Positions 8,554 through 18,332 of a stretch of DNA of 64,000 bases are shown piece after piece. Below the pieces are notes generated by a model. The model ran no database searches. It saw only the letters and a list, made by a program, of their open reading frames with translations, and was not told the origin of the DNA. The stretch's first letter is position 1. Each line of letters begins with the position of its first letter. The DNA comes from CAWATZ01 sp963784995 (lineage in GTDB: Bacteria; Planctomycetota; Planctomycetia; Gemmatales; Gemmataceae): assembly GCA_963784995.1 (NCBI GenBank), contig CAWATZ010000003.1, forward strand, positions 124,001-188,000, read 5' to 3'. The position numbers and the translations under genes were made by a program.

Positions 8554-9476
8554 ATGGGTGTGGCCGCCGTGCAGCATTCCTTCTCGGGGCACGAGACGTT
8601 CCCGTTTCGTTACCCGTGGCTGAAGAAGGGCTTTGACGCCGTCTCGCGAGGACGGCGACGTCTTTCTGCGCGACGACGCGATCACCACCCTCGGCGTCGG
8701 CAAGAACATGGTCCGCTCCATCCGCCACTGGTGCCTGGCGGCCGGCGTGCTGGCGGAGAACCGCGAAGGCGGCGGCGCTTGCGGCCCACGGACCTCGGCA
8801 CGCTGCTGCTCGCCGACGACGGCCTCGACCCCTACCTCGAAGACCCGGCGACCCTCTGGCTGCTGCACTGGCAGATCGCCTCCAACCGCGCCCGGGCCAC
8901 GACCTGGTTCTGGACCTTCAGCCACTTCCACGAGCCGGAGTTCACCCGCGAGGCCCTGACTTCGGCGCTCTTCAAGTGGACGCAGACGCTGCCCGGCAAG
9001 CAGGTCGCGGAAAGCTCGCTGAAGCGCGACGTGGAGGTGTTCCTCCGCACTTACGTCCCGTCCCGCCAGAGCCGCGGCGACATCGCCGAGGATTCGCTGG
9101 ACTGCCCGCTGGTCGAGCTGGGCCTGATCATCCAGCCCGGCGACGGGCAGGCCTACCGGTTCCGCCGCGGCACTCAGCGGGGCCTGCCCGGACGGCATCC
9201 TGCTCTACGCCGTGCTGTGCTTCTGGGAGCATTCGCCCCGACCGCCGAGACGCTGGCCCTGCACGACCTCGCCCGCCAGCCCGGCAGCCCCGGCCGGCTG
9301 TTCAAGATCGACGAATCTTCGCTGGTCGGAGCGGCTGGAAGGCATCGAGAAGCAGACCGACGGCCGGCTGTCCTACGGCGAGACGGCGGGCCTGCGGCAA
9401 CTCTACCGCCGGCAAGCGGCTCGACCCGCACGAGGTCCTGACCGAAGCCTACGCCACCGGAGGGCGACGGCGATGA
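8554..9476 (+). pseudogene. DUF4007 family protein, frameshifted
   Basis: A DUF4007 protein, a family associated with DndC-like PAPS-reductase genes; biochemical role unknown. The ATG at 8554 has GGGAG six bases upstream. The conserved N-terminus SFSGHETFPFRYPWLKKGFDAV is followed, after frame changes, by DVFLRDDAITTLGVGKNMV, TLWLLHWQIASN, TTWFWTFSHFHEPEFTREAL, SSLKRDVEVFLRTYV and LSYGETAGLRQLY. About five to six single-base shifts are needed, most of them extra bases. The stop (9474-9476) overlaps the next start in ATGA, indicating translational coupling to the ATPase. About 307 codons, the expected family size. Confidence 0.75.
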
Positions 9477-12400
9477 GCGAATCTCCCACCCTGGACAAGC
9501 TGGTCGTCGTCAGCCCCCGCTTCGCCCGCTCCGTTTCCCTGGTCCGCGACGCCCACCGCGCCGACGCCCTGGACGGCTACATCCTCACCCCGACCGGCCG
9601 CGACGTGCTCCGCCGCCTGGCCGACGCCCTGCGGGGCGAATCGCCGACTCGGGCCTGGTCGCTCACCGGCCCCTACGGCTCCGGCAAGTCGGCCTTCGCC
9701 CTGTTCGCCGCGCAGCTCCTGACCGGCGAGCAGCGGGTCCGGCAGCAGGCGCGGAAGTTCCTGGCCGCCAGAGGACGCGGAACTGTCGGAGCGGTTCTTC
9801 GGGCCAGGGGCCCACTGCCCGAAGAAGGCCGGCCGTCTCTGCCCGGTGCTGGTGACCGGCTCGCGCCAGCCGCTGGAAAAGGCGCTGGCGGCCAGCCTGG
9901 CCGCGTCTCTGCGCGCCGTCGCCAGAGCGTGGCAGGCCGCCGCAGATCGTCGAGCGGCTGGAGCAGCTGGCCGAGCAAGACCGGCCCCTCCGGCACGGCC
10001 ATCGTCGCGTCTGTTCGAGGAGGCCAACGAGTACCTGGAACGGTTCGGCAACGAGGCCGCCGGCATCCTGCTGATCGTGGATGAACTGGGCAAGTTCCTC
10101 GAGTACGGAGCCAGCCAACCCCGAGCAGGGCGACGTCTTTGTCCTGCAGGAACTGGCCGAGGCCGCCACGCGCTCGAAACGGCCGTTCCTGTTCCTGACC
10201 ATCCTGCATCAGGCGCTGGACCGCTATGCCGACCACATGAGCCCGGAGCGGCGGGCCGAATGGGCGAAGGTGCAGGGCCGCTTCGAGGACGTGGCCTTCG
10301 AGGAACGCACCGAGCAGGTGTTGCGGTTGCTGGCCCACGCCATCCGGCACGAAGGGCGAGCGAGGCGACCTGAGAGCCGCTTCGCCGGCAGGCCAAGAGC
10401 ACTGGCCCAGGAGGCCGTCGCTCTTGGCATCCGTGCCGGCTCGATGGCAGCCGGCCGAGCTTCAGGAGTGTCTGACCTCCTGCTACCCGCTTGCACCCAT
10501 TGACAGCGATCATCCTCGGGCCGCTGTTCCGCCAACTCGCCCAGAACGAGCGATCTCTGTTCGCGTTCCTGGCGTCCTCGGAGCCGTTCGGGTTCCAGGA
10601 ATTTCTCCGTCAGAACACCCATTCGAGGAGCGCCGTGTACCGGCTCGACCACCTGTACGATTACGTCATGGCCTCGCTCGGTCCGAGCCTGTTCGCCCAG
10701 CATCGCGGAAAGCTCTGGGCTGAAGTCCAATCGGCCCTCGACCGGCTGCACGATGCGAGCGAATCTGGAAATCCGGCTCGCCAAGACAATCGGTTTGCTC
10801 CAGGCGCTCGGCACCGCGGTCCGGCATTCCCGCCTCCAGCGGAATGCCTTGCGGCCTGGCCCTGAAGGGCACAGCGACCGAGAAGGAGATCGAGGAGGGC
10901 ATCGAATCGCTCTCGCGCCGCTCCATCGTCGTGTTCCGCCGCCACACCGGCAGCTATGCGCTCTGGGAAGGCAGCGACATCGATATCGACGATCGGCTTC
11001 AGGCCGCCCGTCAGGCCGTCGAGCGCGACCAAAACCTTGCCGTCGTTCCTGACCCGGCAAGTCCCGCCCCAACCGCTGATCGCCCGCCGCCACTACTTCC
11101 AGACCGGAACGCTGCGGTATTTCGAGACGTGCTATGCCGACCGGGCGAATTGCAGGCCGACCTGTTCCAGAGCGGCCTTACCGCGGATTTCGGCGAAGCC
11201 GACGGCCGGGTAGTCTATTGCCTGCCCCGGGACGCCGATGACCGGAAGGCCATGCGGGGCGATTATCGAGTCCCCCTCGCGGGCGCCGCTTGTTGTCGCC
11301 CTTCCGCAGGACATCCTCGACTTGCGGGAGTTGTGCCACGAGTTGGTTTGCCTGCGCTGGGTGGGCGAACACACGCCGGAACTGGAGTCTGACCGGACGG
11401 CCCGGCGGGAATTTCATGCCCGCCTCGCCATCGCCGAGCAGAATCTGCGGGCGCATCTGGATTGGGTGTTTTCGCCGGCAAACACGGGCTGCGCGTGGTA
11501 CTATCGTGGCCAGGCCAGTCACCCTGTCCTCGCAGCGCAGCTCAACGACCTGCTCTCACAGGCCTGCGACGAGGTGTACAGCTCCACGCCCCACTGGCGG
11601 AACGAACTGATCAACCGCCGCTCACTCTCCTCATCGGCAGCCGCCGCACGTCGCAACCTGATCGAGGCGATGTTCGAGCGGTCCGAGCAGGAAGCCCTCG
11701 GCTTCGAGGGCAACCCGCCCGAGCGGAGCATGTACGAGACGCTCCTCAAGGGGTCGCGGCTGCACCGCAAGCAAGGCGGCGTGTTCGGCTTCTTTCCGCC
11801 GACGCCAAGGCCGAGCCTGCCGTGCGGGAACTGTGGAAAGCGCATTGACGAATTCCTTGCCGAGACCGACAGCGGCCGGCAGATCAGTGGAGGGGCTGTT
11901 CGACGCTAATGCGGCGTCCGCCGTTTGGCCTGAAGGACGGAGTGCTGCCCGTGATGCTGGCGGCGGTGCTCGTCCACGGCCATTCGCAGGTGGCCCTGTA
12001 CGAGGAGGGCTCGTTCGTCCCGCGGCCGAACGCGGCGGTGTTCGAGCGGCTGTTCCGTTCGCCCGAGAAGTTCGAGCTGCAGCGGTTCCGCATCGCCGGG
12101 CCCCGCGCCGAGGTCTTCCAGCAGTACGCAGCCATGCTCACCCGGACGGATGGGGGCGATCCCGATCTCCTCGGCATCGTCCGGCCCCTTGTCCGGGTTG
12201 TGAAGGAATTGCCTGATTACGTCGGCAAAACTCGGCAGATTAGCGAGACAGCCCAGCGAGTCCTGCGACGGTCGGGAGGCGCGCAGCCCGACCGGCTGCT
12301 GTTCATCGACTTGCCGGCGGCCTGCGGCTTCCCCGCGTTCGAGGCGTCCGGCAAAGTCGATTCCGCCCAAGTGGATGCCTATTTCAGGCTGCTGCGATCC

Positions 12401-12992
12401 GCCTTTGCTGAGTTGCAGAGGGCTTACTCGAACTTGCTGACGGAAATCGAGCGGCTGATCCTGAAAGCATTCGGGCAGGAAGGACCGCTCACCAAAGCCC
12501 GGAAGGAAATCGAACACCACGTCCGGCTCGTGCTCAACGTGGCCGTGGATCAGAAACTCAAAGCCTTCCTGCTGCGAGCCGCCGACAGCACGGTGGAAAA
12601 CATGACCTGGCTGGAGTCGATTGCCACGCTATTGGCGGGAAAGCCACCGACCCACTGGGACGATCAGGACCGTGCCCGGTTCGAGGTTCAGCTTGCAGCA
12701 GCGGCACGGACCTTCGAGCATTTTCGGGTGCTGGCCTTTGAGATGGCACGGTCAGGAGCGGCATTGCTGGACGGGGACAAGGAAATGCTGCGGATCAGTA
12801 TCTCTGTCCCCGATGGGGGTGAGGTGGAACGGGTTGTGAAAGTGCCGCCGGCGCTTTCCTCGCAAGCCGATCGGGCAAGGGAAGAAGTGCGGCGGGTGTT
12901 GCAGGAGCAGAACTTGCTGGGCGAGCGGGAAGCGGGTGTGGCCGTCCTGGCACAGAATCGCCCGGCAACTGCTGCTCACCGAAGGTGAATGA
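9473..12992 (+). pseudogene. Large P-loop ATPase of the island, frameshifted
   Basis: A reconstructed ~1170-codon protein starting at the ATGA overlap. Residues 66-75 are a Walker A motif, GPYGSGKSAF; a Walker B with acidic pair follows in ILLIVDELGKFLEYGA near residue 200. Later recognisable blocks are DVFVLQELAEAATRSKRPF, EFLRQNTHSRSAVYRLDHL, then EIEEGIESLSRRSIVVF, LRELCHELVCLRWV and, in an unbroken 1080-base stretch from 11909, PPFGLKDGVLPVMLAAVLV. It does not show the long coiled coils expected of DndD-type SMC-like ATPases. Roughly ten or more single-base shifts interrupt it. Likely the motor or sensor component of the island, in a complex with its co-encoded partners; this role is inference. 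Confidence 0.7.
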
Positions 12993-13010
12993 TTGCCAAA
13001 AGGAGGACCT

Positions 13011-13246
13011 ATGGCCAAGAACATCGTTCAGGAGCGAAACGCCCAAGTAAGCGAGGCGGCGGCAACCCTGGCGCGACCGTCTCCACTGGCGGCTCAAGGA
13101 ACCTGTGGGATATTGCCATTGCTGGAAAGCCCGCCGGCAAAATCCGTTACGAGGCCCGTGCCCGCGTCTGGTTGGCCGCCACCGGAGCCGAATCGACCAT
13201 TGGCGATTTGCTCGGCTGCTTGCGATTCGTAGTCCGCCCCTACTGA
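13011..13246 (+). pseudogene. Small island protein, frameshifted
   Basis: A short gene with a strong AGGAGG five bases before ATG 13011. It begins MAKNIVQERNAQVSEAAATL and, after a one-base shift near 13070, continues as LWDIAIAGKPAGKIRYEARA and then STIGDLLGCLRFVVRPY to the stop at 13244-13246. About 77 residues; no family recognised. It sits between the ATPase and the DndC-like gene, so it is probably a subunit of the same system. Confidence 0.5.
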
Positions 13247-13284
13247 CCTGGAACTTGGCGCAATCGCGCGGGAAGATACCTTCT

Positions 13285-14088
13285 ATGGCAAAAACACGCC
13301 ACATCCTGATGCTCTCGGGCGGGAAGGACAGCACGGCACTCGCCATTTACATGCGCGACCGCGTGCCGGACATGGAGTACGTCTTCTGCGACACGGACAA
13401 GGAGCTGCCGGAGACCTACGAGTACCTGACCAAGATCGAGTACTTCCTCGGCAAGAAGATCGAGCGGCTGAAGGACGACCGCGGGTTCGACCACTGGCTG
13501 GAGGTATACGGGGGCTACCTGCCGTCGTCGAACATGCGCTGGTGTACCCGAATGCTGAAGATCAAGCCGTTCGAGAAGTACGTCGGGGACGACGAGGTCA
13601 TGATGTACGTCGGCATCCGCGCCGACGAGGACCGGACCGCCTACGTCTCCACCAAGCCGAACATCAAGACCGTGCTGCCGTTCAAGGAGGCGGGCATCAC
13701 TATCGACGACGTTCACCGCATCCTCGACGAGAGCGGCATCGGGCTGCCCTCCTACTACGACTGGCGGACTCGTTCCGGCTGTTACTTCTGCTTTTTCCAG
13801 CGCCGGGCGGAGTGGGTCGGCCTGATGGAACGCCACCCGGACCTCTTCGAGCTGGCCAAGGACTACGAGAAGATCGACGAGGAGACCGGCGAGCGTTACA
13901 CCTGGAGCCGGAAGGAGTCGCTGGAAGAACTTTCCCGTCCTGAGCGGGTTCAGGAGATCAAGGAACACCACGAGAAAGCGATGGCCGCGAAGAAGAAACG
14001 GCGGGTCAATCTGCCGCTGGTAGAGGTGTTCGATGAGGTGTTGGAAGACGAGGACGACGACCAGCCGTGCTTCTTCTGCCATACATGA
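13285..14088 (+). CDS. DndC-like PP-loop/PAPS reductase family protein
   Basis: 267 residues, intact. The PP-loop SGGKDS is at residues 11-16, as in PAPS reductases and DndC, which activate a substrate with ATP and, in Dnd systems, contribute to replacing a non-bridging phosphate oxygen of DNA by sulfur. Cys87 (NMRWCTRM), Cys166 and Cys169 (GCYFCFFQRR) are placed as in DndC-type iron-sulfur proteins, and a second CxxC lies at the C-terminus (residues 262-265). True DndC proteins are longer, so this is a DndC relative rather than an obvious orthologue. ATG 13285 gives a start directly before the motif; a longer frame from 13105 is unlikely. One of the few genes of the island with no frameshift. 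Confidence 0.85.
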   Translation: MAKTRHILMLSGGKDSTALAIYMRDRVPDMEYVFCDTDKELPETYEYLTKIEYFLGKKIERLKDDRGFDHWLEVYGGYLPSSNMRWCTRMLKIKPFEKYVGDDEVMMYVGIRADEDRTAYVSTKPNIKTVLPFKEAGITIDDVHRILDESGIGLPSYYDWRTRSGCYFCFFQRRAEWVGLMERHPDLFELAKDYEKIDEETGERYTWSRKESLEELSRPERVQEIKEHHEKAMAAKKKRRVNLPLVEVFDEVLEDEDDDQPCFFCHT

Positions 14089-14147
14089 CCCGGCCACGGG
14101 AAGCAAGACGATAAACGGGATTAACCACCCCGGAGTACCAGTTTGCC

Positions 14148-14720
14148 GTGTTCACATGCCTGGATTTCTCGAAAGTGCTGGGTGGAGCGGCGACGGCATG
14201 CGACCGGCTGCCCACCCAGCCTGCCATCTATGCGTTCTTCAGGAACATCAGGCTCCCGAGCAAGGAGTCGCCCCCGGAGGACTTCTTGGCCGCTCTCAAC
14301 GCGGCCGTGGCCGCGCGGGCGGCCCCCGACCGAAGCAGCAAAGTGGGACCGCTGCACATGGTCCGGCTGGAGTGCTGGTCGGAGCTGACCGAGACGAAGA
14401 GCGACGGTCTAAACGTGCTGGCCCAGAATCAGGATTTTCGCGGGTTCCTGCGGACCATCATCGAGACCGCCAGCCTGTTGCAATCGCCGCTATACGTCGG
14501 CAAGGCAGACAAGCTACAGGACCGGATACGCCAGCACCTAGACCCGATGTCGGACTTGGCCGTAAGGCTTCGGGAGACGGACATCACGATCAACGGCTGC
14601 ACGCTGGCCTACGCCATCGTTGACCAGTGCCCGGTTCCGCTGAACCAGCAGACCATGACACTAATCGAGGAAATCATCAGCCGGATCTGTCGGCCCGGTT
14701 TTGTGTACCGGATCGGCTGA
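14148..14720 (+). CDS. GIY-YIG-like endonuclease domain protein
   Basis: About 190 residues, intact frame, GTG start at 14148 (weakly supported; no clear ribosome binding site). The GIY-YIG signature is recognisable in variant form: QPAIYAFF at residues 25-31 stands for GIY, and SPLYVGKADKLQDRIRQHL at 113-131 stands for YIG with the conserved Arg. A Glu pair at 174-175 in LIEEIISRI could supply the metal ligand. The long insert between the two halves (about 80 residues) is unusual. It sits between the DndC-like and DndB-like genes, and is therefore a candidate nuclease for restriction of foreign DNA, an inference from context. Confidence 0.65.
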   Translation: MFTCLDFSKVLGGAATACDRLPTQPAIYAFFRNIRLPSKESPPEDFLAALNAAVAARAAPDRSSKVGPLHMVRLECWSELTETKSDGLNVLAQNQDFRGFLRTIIETASLLQSPLYVGKADKLQDRIRQHLDPMSDLAVRLRETDITINGCTLAYAIVDQCPVPLNQQTMTLIEEIISRICRPGFVYRIG

Positions 14721-14743
14721 CCGACCAATAGCGGAGGGCGACC

Positions 14744-16754
14744 GTGGAAATCGACGAAATGCTGACCGAGGAGGACACACCGCACTACACGGAATTGCGG
14801 CCGATGCTGTGGGGCTCGTTCAACCTGTCGCACACTTCGATCCCCTACTACCAGGCCGTCATCACGCTGGAGGAGGCGGCCAAGGAACTAAAGCTAGTCG
14901 AGAATCTGCCCTCCGACCTCCGGTCGAAGTGGAAGCTGGAGGAGCTGTTCCAGCGCGAGATCGACTGGGAGCGGGTCAAGCACGACATCGTAGACGGCTA
15001 CCTCCGGCGGCCGGAGAAGTTGAAGTTCTTCAACTCGCTGACCGTGGCCCTCCTTCCGATCGACGAGAAGAAGATGCTCGCCACCGGTTACGGCGAGACC
15101 CCGCGCATGCCTGAGCTGCGCGAAGCGCTGCAGAAGGCCCCGTGGCAGGTGAACAATGTCGGCGGGGTGCAGATCATCACGAACAACAAGTCGCCAAACG
15201 GCTACATCCGCTGGGATCCGAAGCGTATCTTCCCGGCCACCATCGACGGGCAACACCGCCTCGCCTCCCTGCAGACGCTCTTCAACGACGGCAACCTGCC
15301 CTCCACGGCGCTCGAAACGAAGCTATCGATCATCTTCCTCGTGCTCGACCCCCGGGTCGGGTTCGACATCTCCAAGATGAACCTGTCGAAGGAGGAGAAT
15401 GCGGTCCTGACCGTCGTCCGCGAGGTGTTCATCGACCTCAACAAGCACGCCGAGGAGGTGAACCGCTCACGCCGAATTCTCCTCGACGACCAGGAGATCG
15501 AGTGCCGCTCCCTGCGCAGCTCATCGCGCAACGGATCGGGGAAACCCCCGAGGACCGCCTCCCGCTCGGCATCGTCCACTGGCAGCACAACGTGACGGCC
15601 AAGTTCAACGTGAACGAACAGACGGGGCCATTCGTCACGACAGTAGAGTTGCTTTACTCGATCATCGTGGACCTGCTGGACCTGAAGCGACCCAAGGACC
15701 CACTCGACGAGAAGCAGGTGCGGAAGTTCGTGGAATCGATTGAGAACGCGCTCCATGTCTCGAGCATCATCGCCGAGAAGCCGGCCAAGTACCCCGACGT
15801 CAAGCCACTGATGTCATACGTCGAGAAGATGCATCTGGTGGAGGGGTTCGAGGTTCCGTTCGCAAACCTCACCTCGCAATACCTGCGGGCCTGCGACGAG
15901 GGCTTCAGCACGCTCTGGCGGCCCTTGCTCGTGGGCGTCCTGACCAAGTTCAAGCCCTATCAGAAGTTCATAGAGGAGGTCAAGGCCCGGGGCGGTCTCG
16001 ACGGTGACCTGGGGGCGTTCCTCGTGCTGCCGCGGAAGGCGGGATCAGCAGCTGAAGACCTGGGGGGAGGCAAAGATCGATAAGATCGATAAGCCGCTCA
16101 CCGAACTGGCCCAGATGAAGACAAAGGACTGGCCGTTCTTCGCCGTGTTCCAAAAGGGGCTGATGGCGCGTCCGCGATTGCGATGAAGCAATTCCCGGTG
16201 GTCGGCGGCTCGTCCGCCTCGACCCAAATGACTTCCTCAATCAGTGGATTCTGTTCCTCGACGAGCTTTGGACCGGGGCCTGCTGGCGGTCAAGGCGGAC
16301 ATGCCCAAGAAGGAGAAGGACCGCATTTGGGGCGGTATCTCCCTGACTCCAGCATCGGAAACCGTCCGCTGGTCGGAGTCCGATGTCCAGCGGATCGCCG
16401 CCATGCTCGTGTTGTGGTGGTATTTCGACACCAGCAAGATGTCCAAGGCCGGCAGCTTCCTGACCGCCATCGGCGGCGCTGCGCCAACGAGCGTTTCCCC
16501 GCGTGAAGGATTTGGAGGACGACCTGCGGAAGGGGCTGAAAGCCTACGTGAATCGCACCGCCGAGGATCTGACTGAGGAGGAAGTGCGGAAACGGATCGA
16601 CAAGCGGCTGAAGGACCTGCTCGGGCTTGCAGTCAACAAGGCTGCGACACCCGAGGAGGGTGTCGCAACTGATGACGGGGACAATGGTGAGGGCGCGCCA
16701 ACCCCACCGCCTACTGCCGCCCCAGTCGAGGGAACTGAAGAGAAGGCTTCCTGA
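14744..16754 (+). pseudogene. DGQHR-domain (DndB-like) protein, frameshifted
   Basis: About 670 codons. GTG 14744 is preceded by GGAGG. The hallmark FPATIDGQHRLASLQTLF lies near residue 168; DGQHR proteins include DndB, a regulator of dnd operons. The first 250 codons are in one frame; later parts in other frames are VPAQLIAQRIGETPEDRLPL (after a missing base near 15505), VELLYSIIVDLLDLKRP, MLVLWWYFDTSKMSKAGS and the Lys/Glu-rich C-terminus AEDLTEEEVRKRIDKRL. Around five shifts (near 15505, 16040, 16165, 16215 and 16490) are required. The alternating protein-like frames leave little doubt that this was one gene. Confidence 0.75.
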
Positions 16755-16762
16755 ACTGGGCA

Positions 16763-16860
16763 GTGTGCCGCTCGATTTTGATGATGTGCTGCACCTGATC
16801 GATGCTGTCCGTGGCCGCGCTGTTGCCGCCGTCAATAAGGAGCTGATCGACCTGTATTGA
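16763..16860 (+). pseudogene. DUF1016 N-terminal remnant
   Basis: The frame reads FDDVLHLIDAVRGRAVAAV then NKELIDLY followed by TGA, where DUF1016/YhcG-type nucleases normally continue with LYWxIG. Only about 32 codons remain and the following 250 bases contain no continuation, so this is a truncated leftover at the right edge of the island. Confidence 0.6.
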
Positions 16861-17126
16861 TCTTCCGCCGGGGCATTCCGAGGCGGACCTGTAGCGGGCC
16901 CCAGTGGAGCCGAGTGCCGAGTACCGAGCGGCGCGAAGCCACCAGTAGCTCTCAGCAAAGAACGATGGCGCGGCTCAAGTCTTGCCTGTCTGCCGGTCAG
17001 TCGGCGACAGGTGTGGTCGGCAGCGCTCGGCGGCGCCAGACCGTAGTTCTTCCGCAGGTACCCTGTGACAGGGTATTGGGGAAGATTCTCATTTCTGCCG
17101 CGACGGTTCGGTGTGCGAGTCGTCTC

Positions 17127-17672
17127 TCAGCGAAGAGACTTCGCTTCGGCAGCAATTCGGTCCAACTCCTGAACAGCTGCCAAGGCGTCGTCTACGCCAA
17201 CACGGGGCTTCAACTCATGGAGTCGATTCGCCCGCTTATTGGCGTCAACTCGTTCGCCAAGTTCGCGTGTAACGTAAGGCGCAGTGGCCAGTTTCTCAAG
17301 GTCAGCTACGCCTTTTGTTCCGAAGGCTTGCGCGACGAAAGCGATCTTCTGCTCGTATGTTGCCAGGGTGTTGGGAAAGCGATTTCGCAGCTTCGCACTC
17401 GTCTCAGTTGGAACGAGTCCCGGGCCATATCCCGGTGTCTGGAAGTCCTTCTCCAAGAGGTAATCAGCCTGCAAGGCAATCAACTCTTCACCAAGGTCAA
17501 ATGAGTAGGGGCAATGTTTGTAAAGAACGAATTCAAATCCGGTCGGCACTCCAAGTAAGGTTTGCAACACGAAAATCCCCTTCTGCAAGTGGGTCTCGCC
17601 GCTCCAGTTTCCATTGGCGCCCAACTGTTCGGCCAGCTTGGTAATGATCACAGCTTTTTGGAGGCGGTTCAT
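17127..17672 (-). CDS. Uncharacterised protein near defence island
   Basis: 181 residues, intact. Reads MNRLQKAVIITKLAEQLGAN then GETHLQKGIFVLQTLLGVP and FVLYKHCPYSFDLGEELIAL. The H-L-Q-K-...-LY-K-H-x-P-Y-S-F-D pattern recalls small proteins seen beside defence genes, and the HxQK...G-P-F/Y pattern is loosely like SocA/DUF4065 proteins, but I do not recognise the family firmly. The start ATG at 17672 overlaps the stop of the upstream small frame (ATGA), suggesting coupling. No catalytic motif is evident. It carries no frameshift although it lies next to the disrupted island. Confidence 0.65.
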   Translation of the reverse strand: MNRLQKAVIITKLAEQLGANGNWSGETHLQKGIFVLQTLLGVPTGFEFVLYKHCPYSFDLGEELIALQADYLLEKDFQTPGYGPGLVPTETSAKLRNRFPNTLATYEQKIAFVAQAFGTKGVADLEKLATAPYVTRELGERVDANKRANRLHELKPRVGVDDALAAVQELDRIAAEAKSLR

Positions 17673-17824
17673 GACTGCTCCTGGGGTTGTTGGATCAGCG
17701 CGGATCGATTGGCACTGAGCCAGGCATTACCCTCTTTCATCAGGTCAGGTCGAAGAAACACGAAGTCAACTGCCACAATCGGTAACACCTGCAACACCTG
17801 GGATAGCTTGTCAGCCGATACCAC
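17669..17824 (-). CDS. Short upstream partner frame
   Basis: 51 codons from a GTG at 17824 preceded by AGAGGTGGGG, ending in the ATGA overlap with the next gene. It reads SADKLSQVLQVLPIVAVDFV and then LRPDLMKEGNAWLSANRSAL. The ATGA coupling and protein-like composition support a real small gene; the longer frame to 18040 overlaps the neighbouring gene and is not protein-like before this point. Confidence 0.45.
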   Translation of the reverse strand: MVSADKLSQVLQVLPIVAVDFVFLRPDLMKEGNAWLSANRSALIQQPQEQS

Positions 17825-17978
17825 GCCCCCACCTCTGTGCAAGACAGGAAAGAGGGTCAAAACTGTCAACACCGTTGGCAGAATTGCATCCCCACGCCGC
17901 CCGCGTCGAGCCGGGACTGCTGACAGGAGCCGGCCAGGGGGTGACGGCGGCGGGGAGGAGGTGTGGCGACAAGGCGTC

Positions 17979-18308
17979 TCACTCGTCGTTGTCCGGGAGG
18001 GCACGTACCCGCCCCGTGGGACCGGCATCGACAAAGACAACCTGGAGAACGCCCATTGCAGCTGCTGAATCGTTTATGGCAAAGCGAAAGCGGTGGAACC
18101 GGTTGCCATCTCGTAACAAGTAGTCATACCAGAAACAGGCAGAGCCAGGCCGCACCCGATTTCGCGGGTCGTTTCGGAAGGCGTCTGTGATGTCGCGCAG
18201 ATCGCGGTTCAGCGTCGTGTACAACTTGATGCGCCCTTCGCGGGACAGGTGTTCGTACTCCCGAAGATACCGGCGCACGTTGTCCGCGAAATCCAGCGTG
18301 AATGCCAT
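17979..18308 (-). CDS. Uncharacterised 109-residue protein
   Basis: ATG 18308 has GGGAGG five bases upstream. Sequence features: FADNVRRYLREYEHLSREGR, IKLYTTLNRDLRDITDAFRN and FWYDYLLRDGNRFHRFRFAI. The size and the beta-rich, basic-aromatic second half are reminiscent of RelE/ParE-like toxins, but no catalytic signature can be assigned. It follows the 160-residue gene at 18333 by 24 bases, forming a two-gene unit. A 14-codon remnant of a second copy is present at 19089-19137. Confidence 0.65.
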   Translation of the reverse strand: MAFTLDFADNVRRYLREYEHLSREGRIKLYTTLNRDLRDITDAFRNDPRNRVRPGSACFWYDYLLRDGNRFHRFRFAINDSAAAMGVLQVVFVDAGPTGRVRALPDNDE

Positions 18309-18332
18309 GACGCCCTCCCTGTCAGGCAGGAC

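Noticed and set aside
17669..18040. A 123-codon version of the short frame
   Set aside because: Its upstream part overlaps the end of the 17979 gene and is low-complexity Pro/Arg sequence; the GTG at 17824 is better placed.
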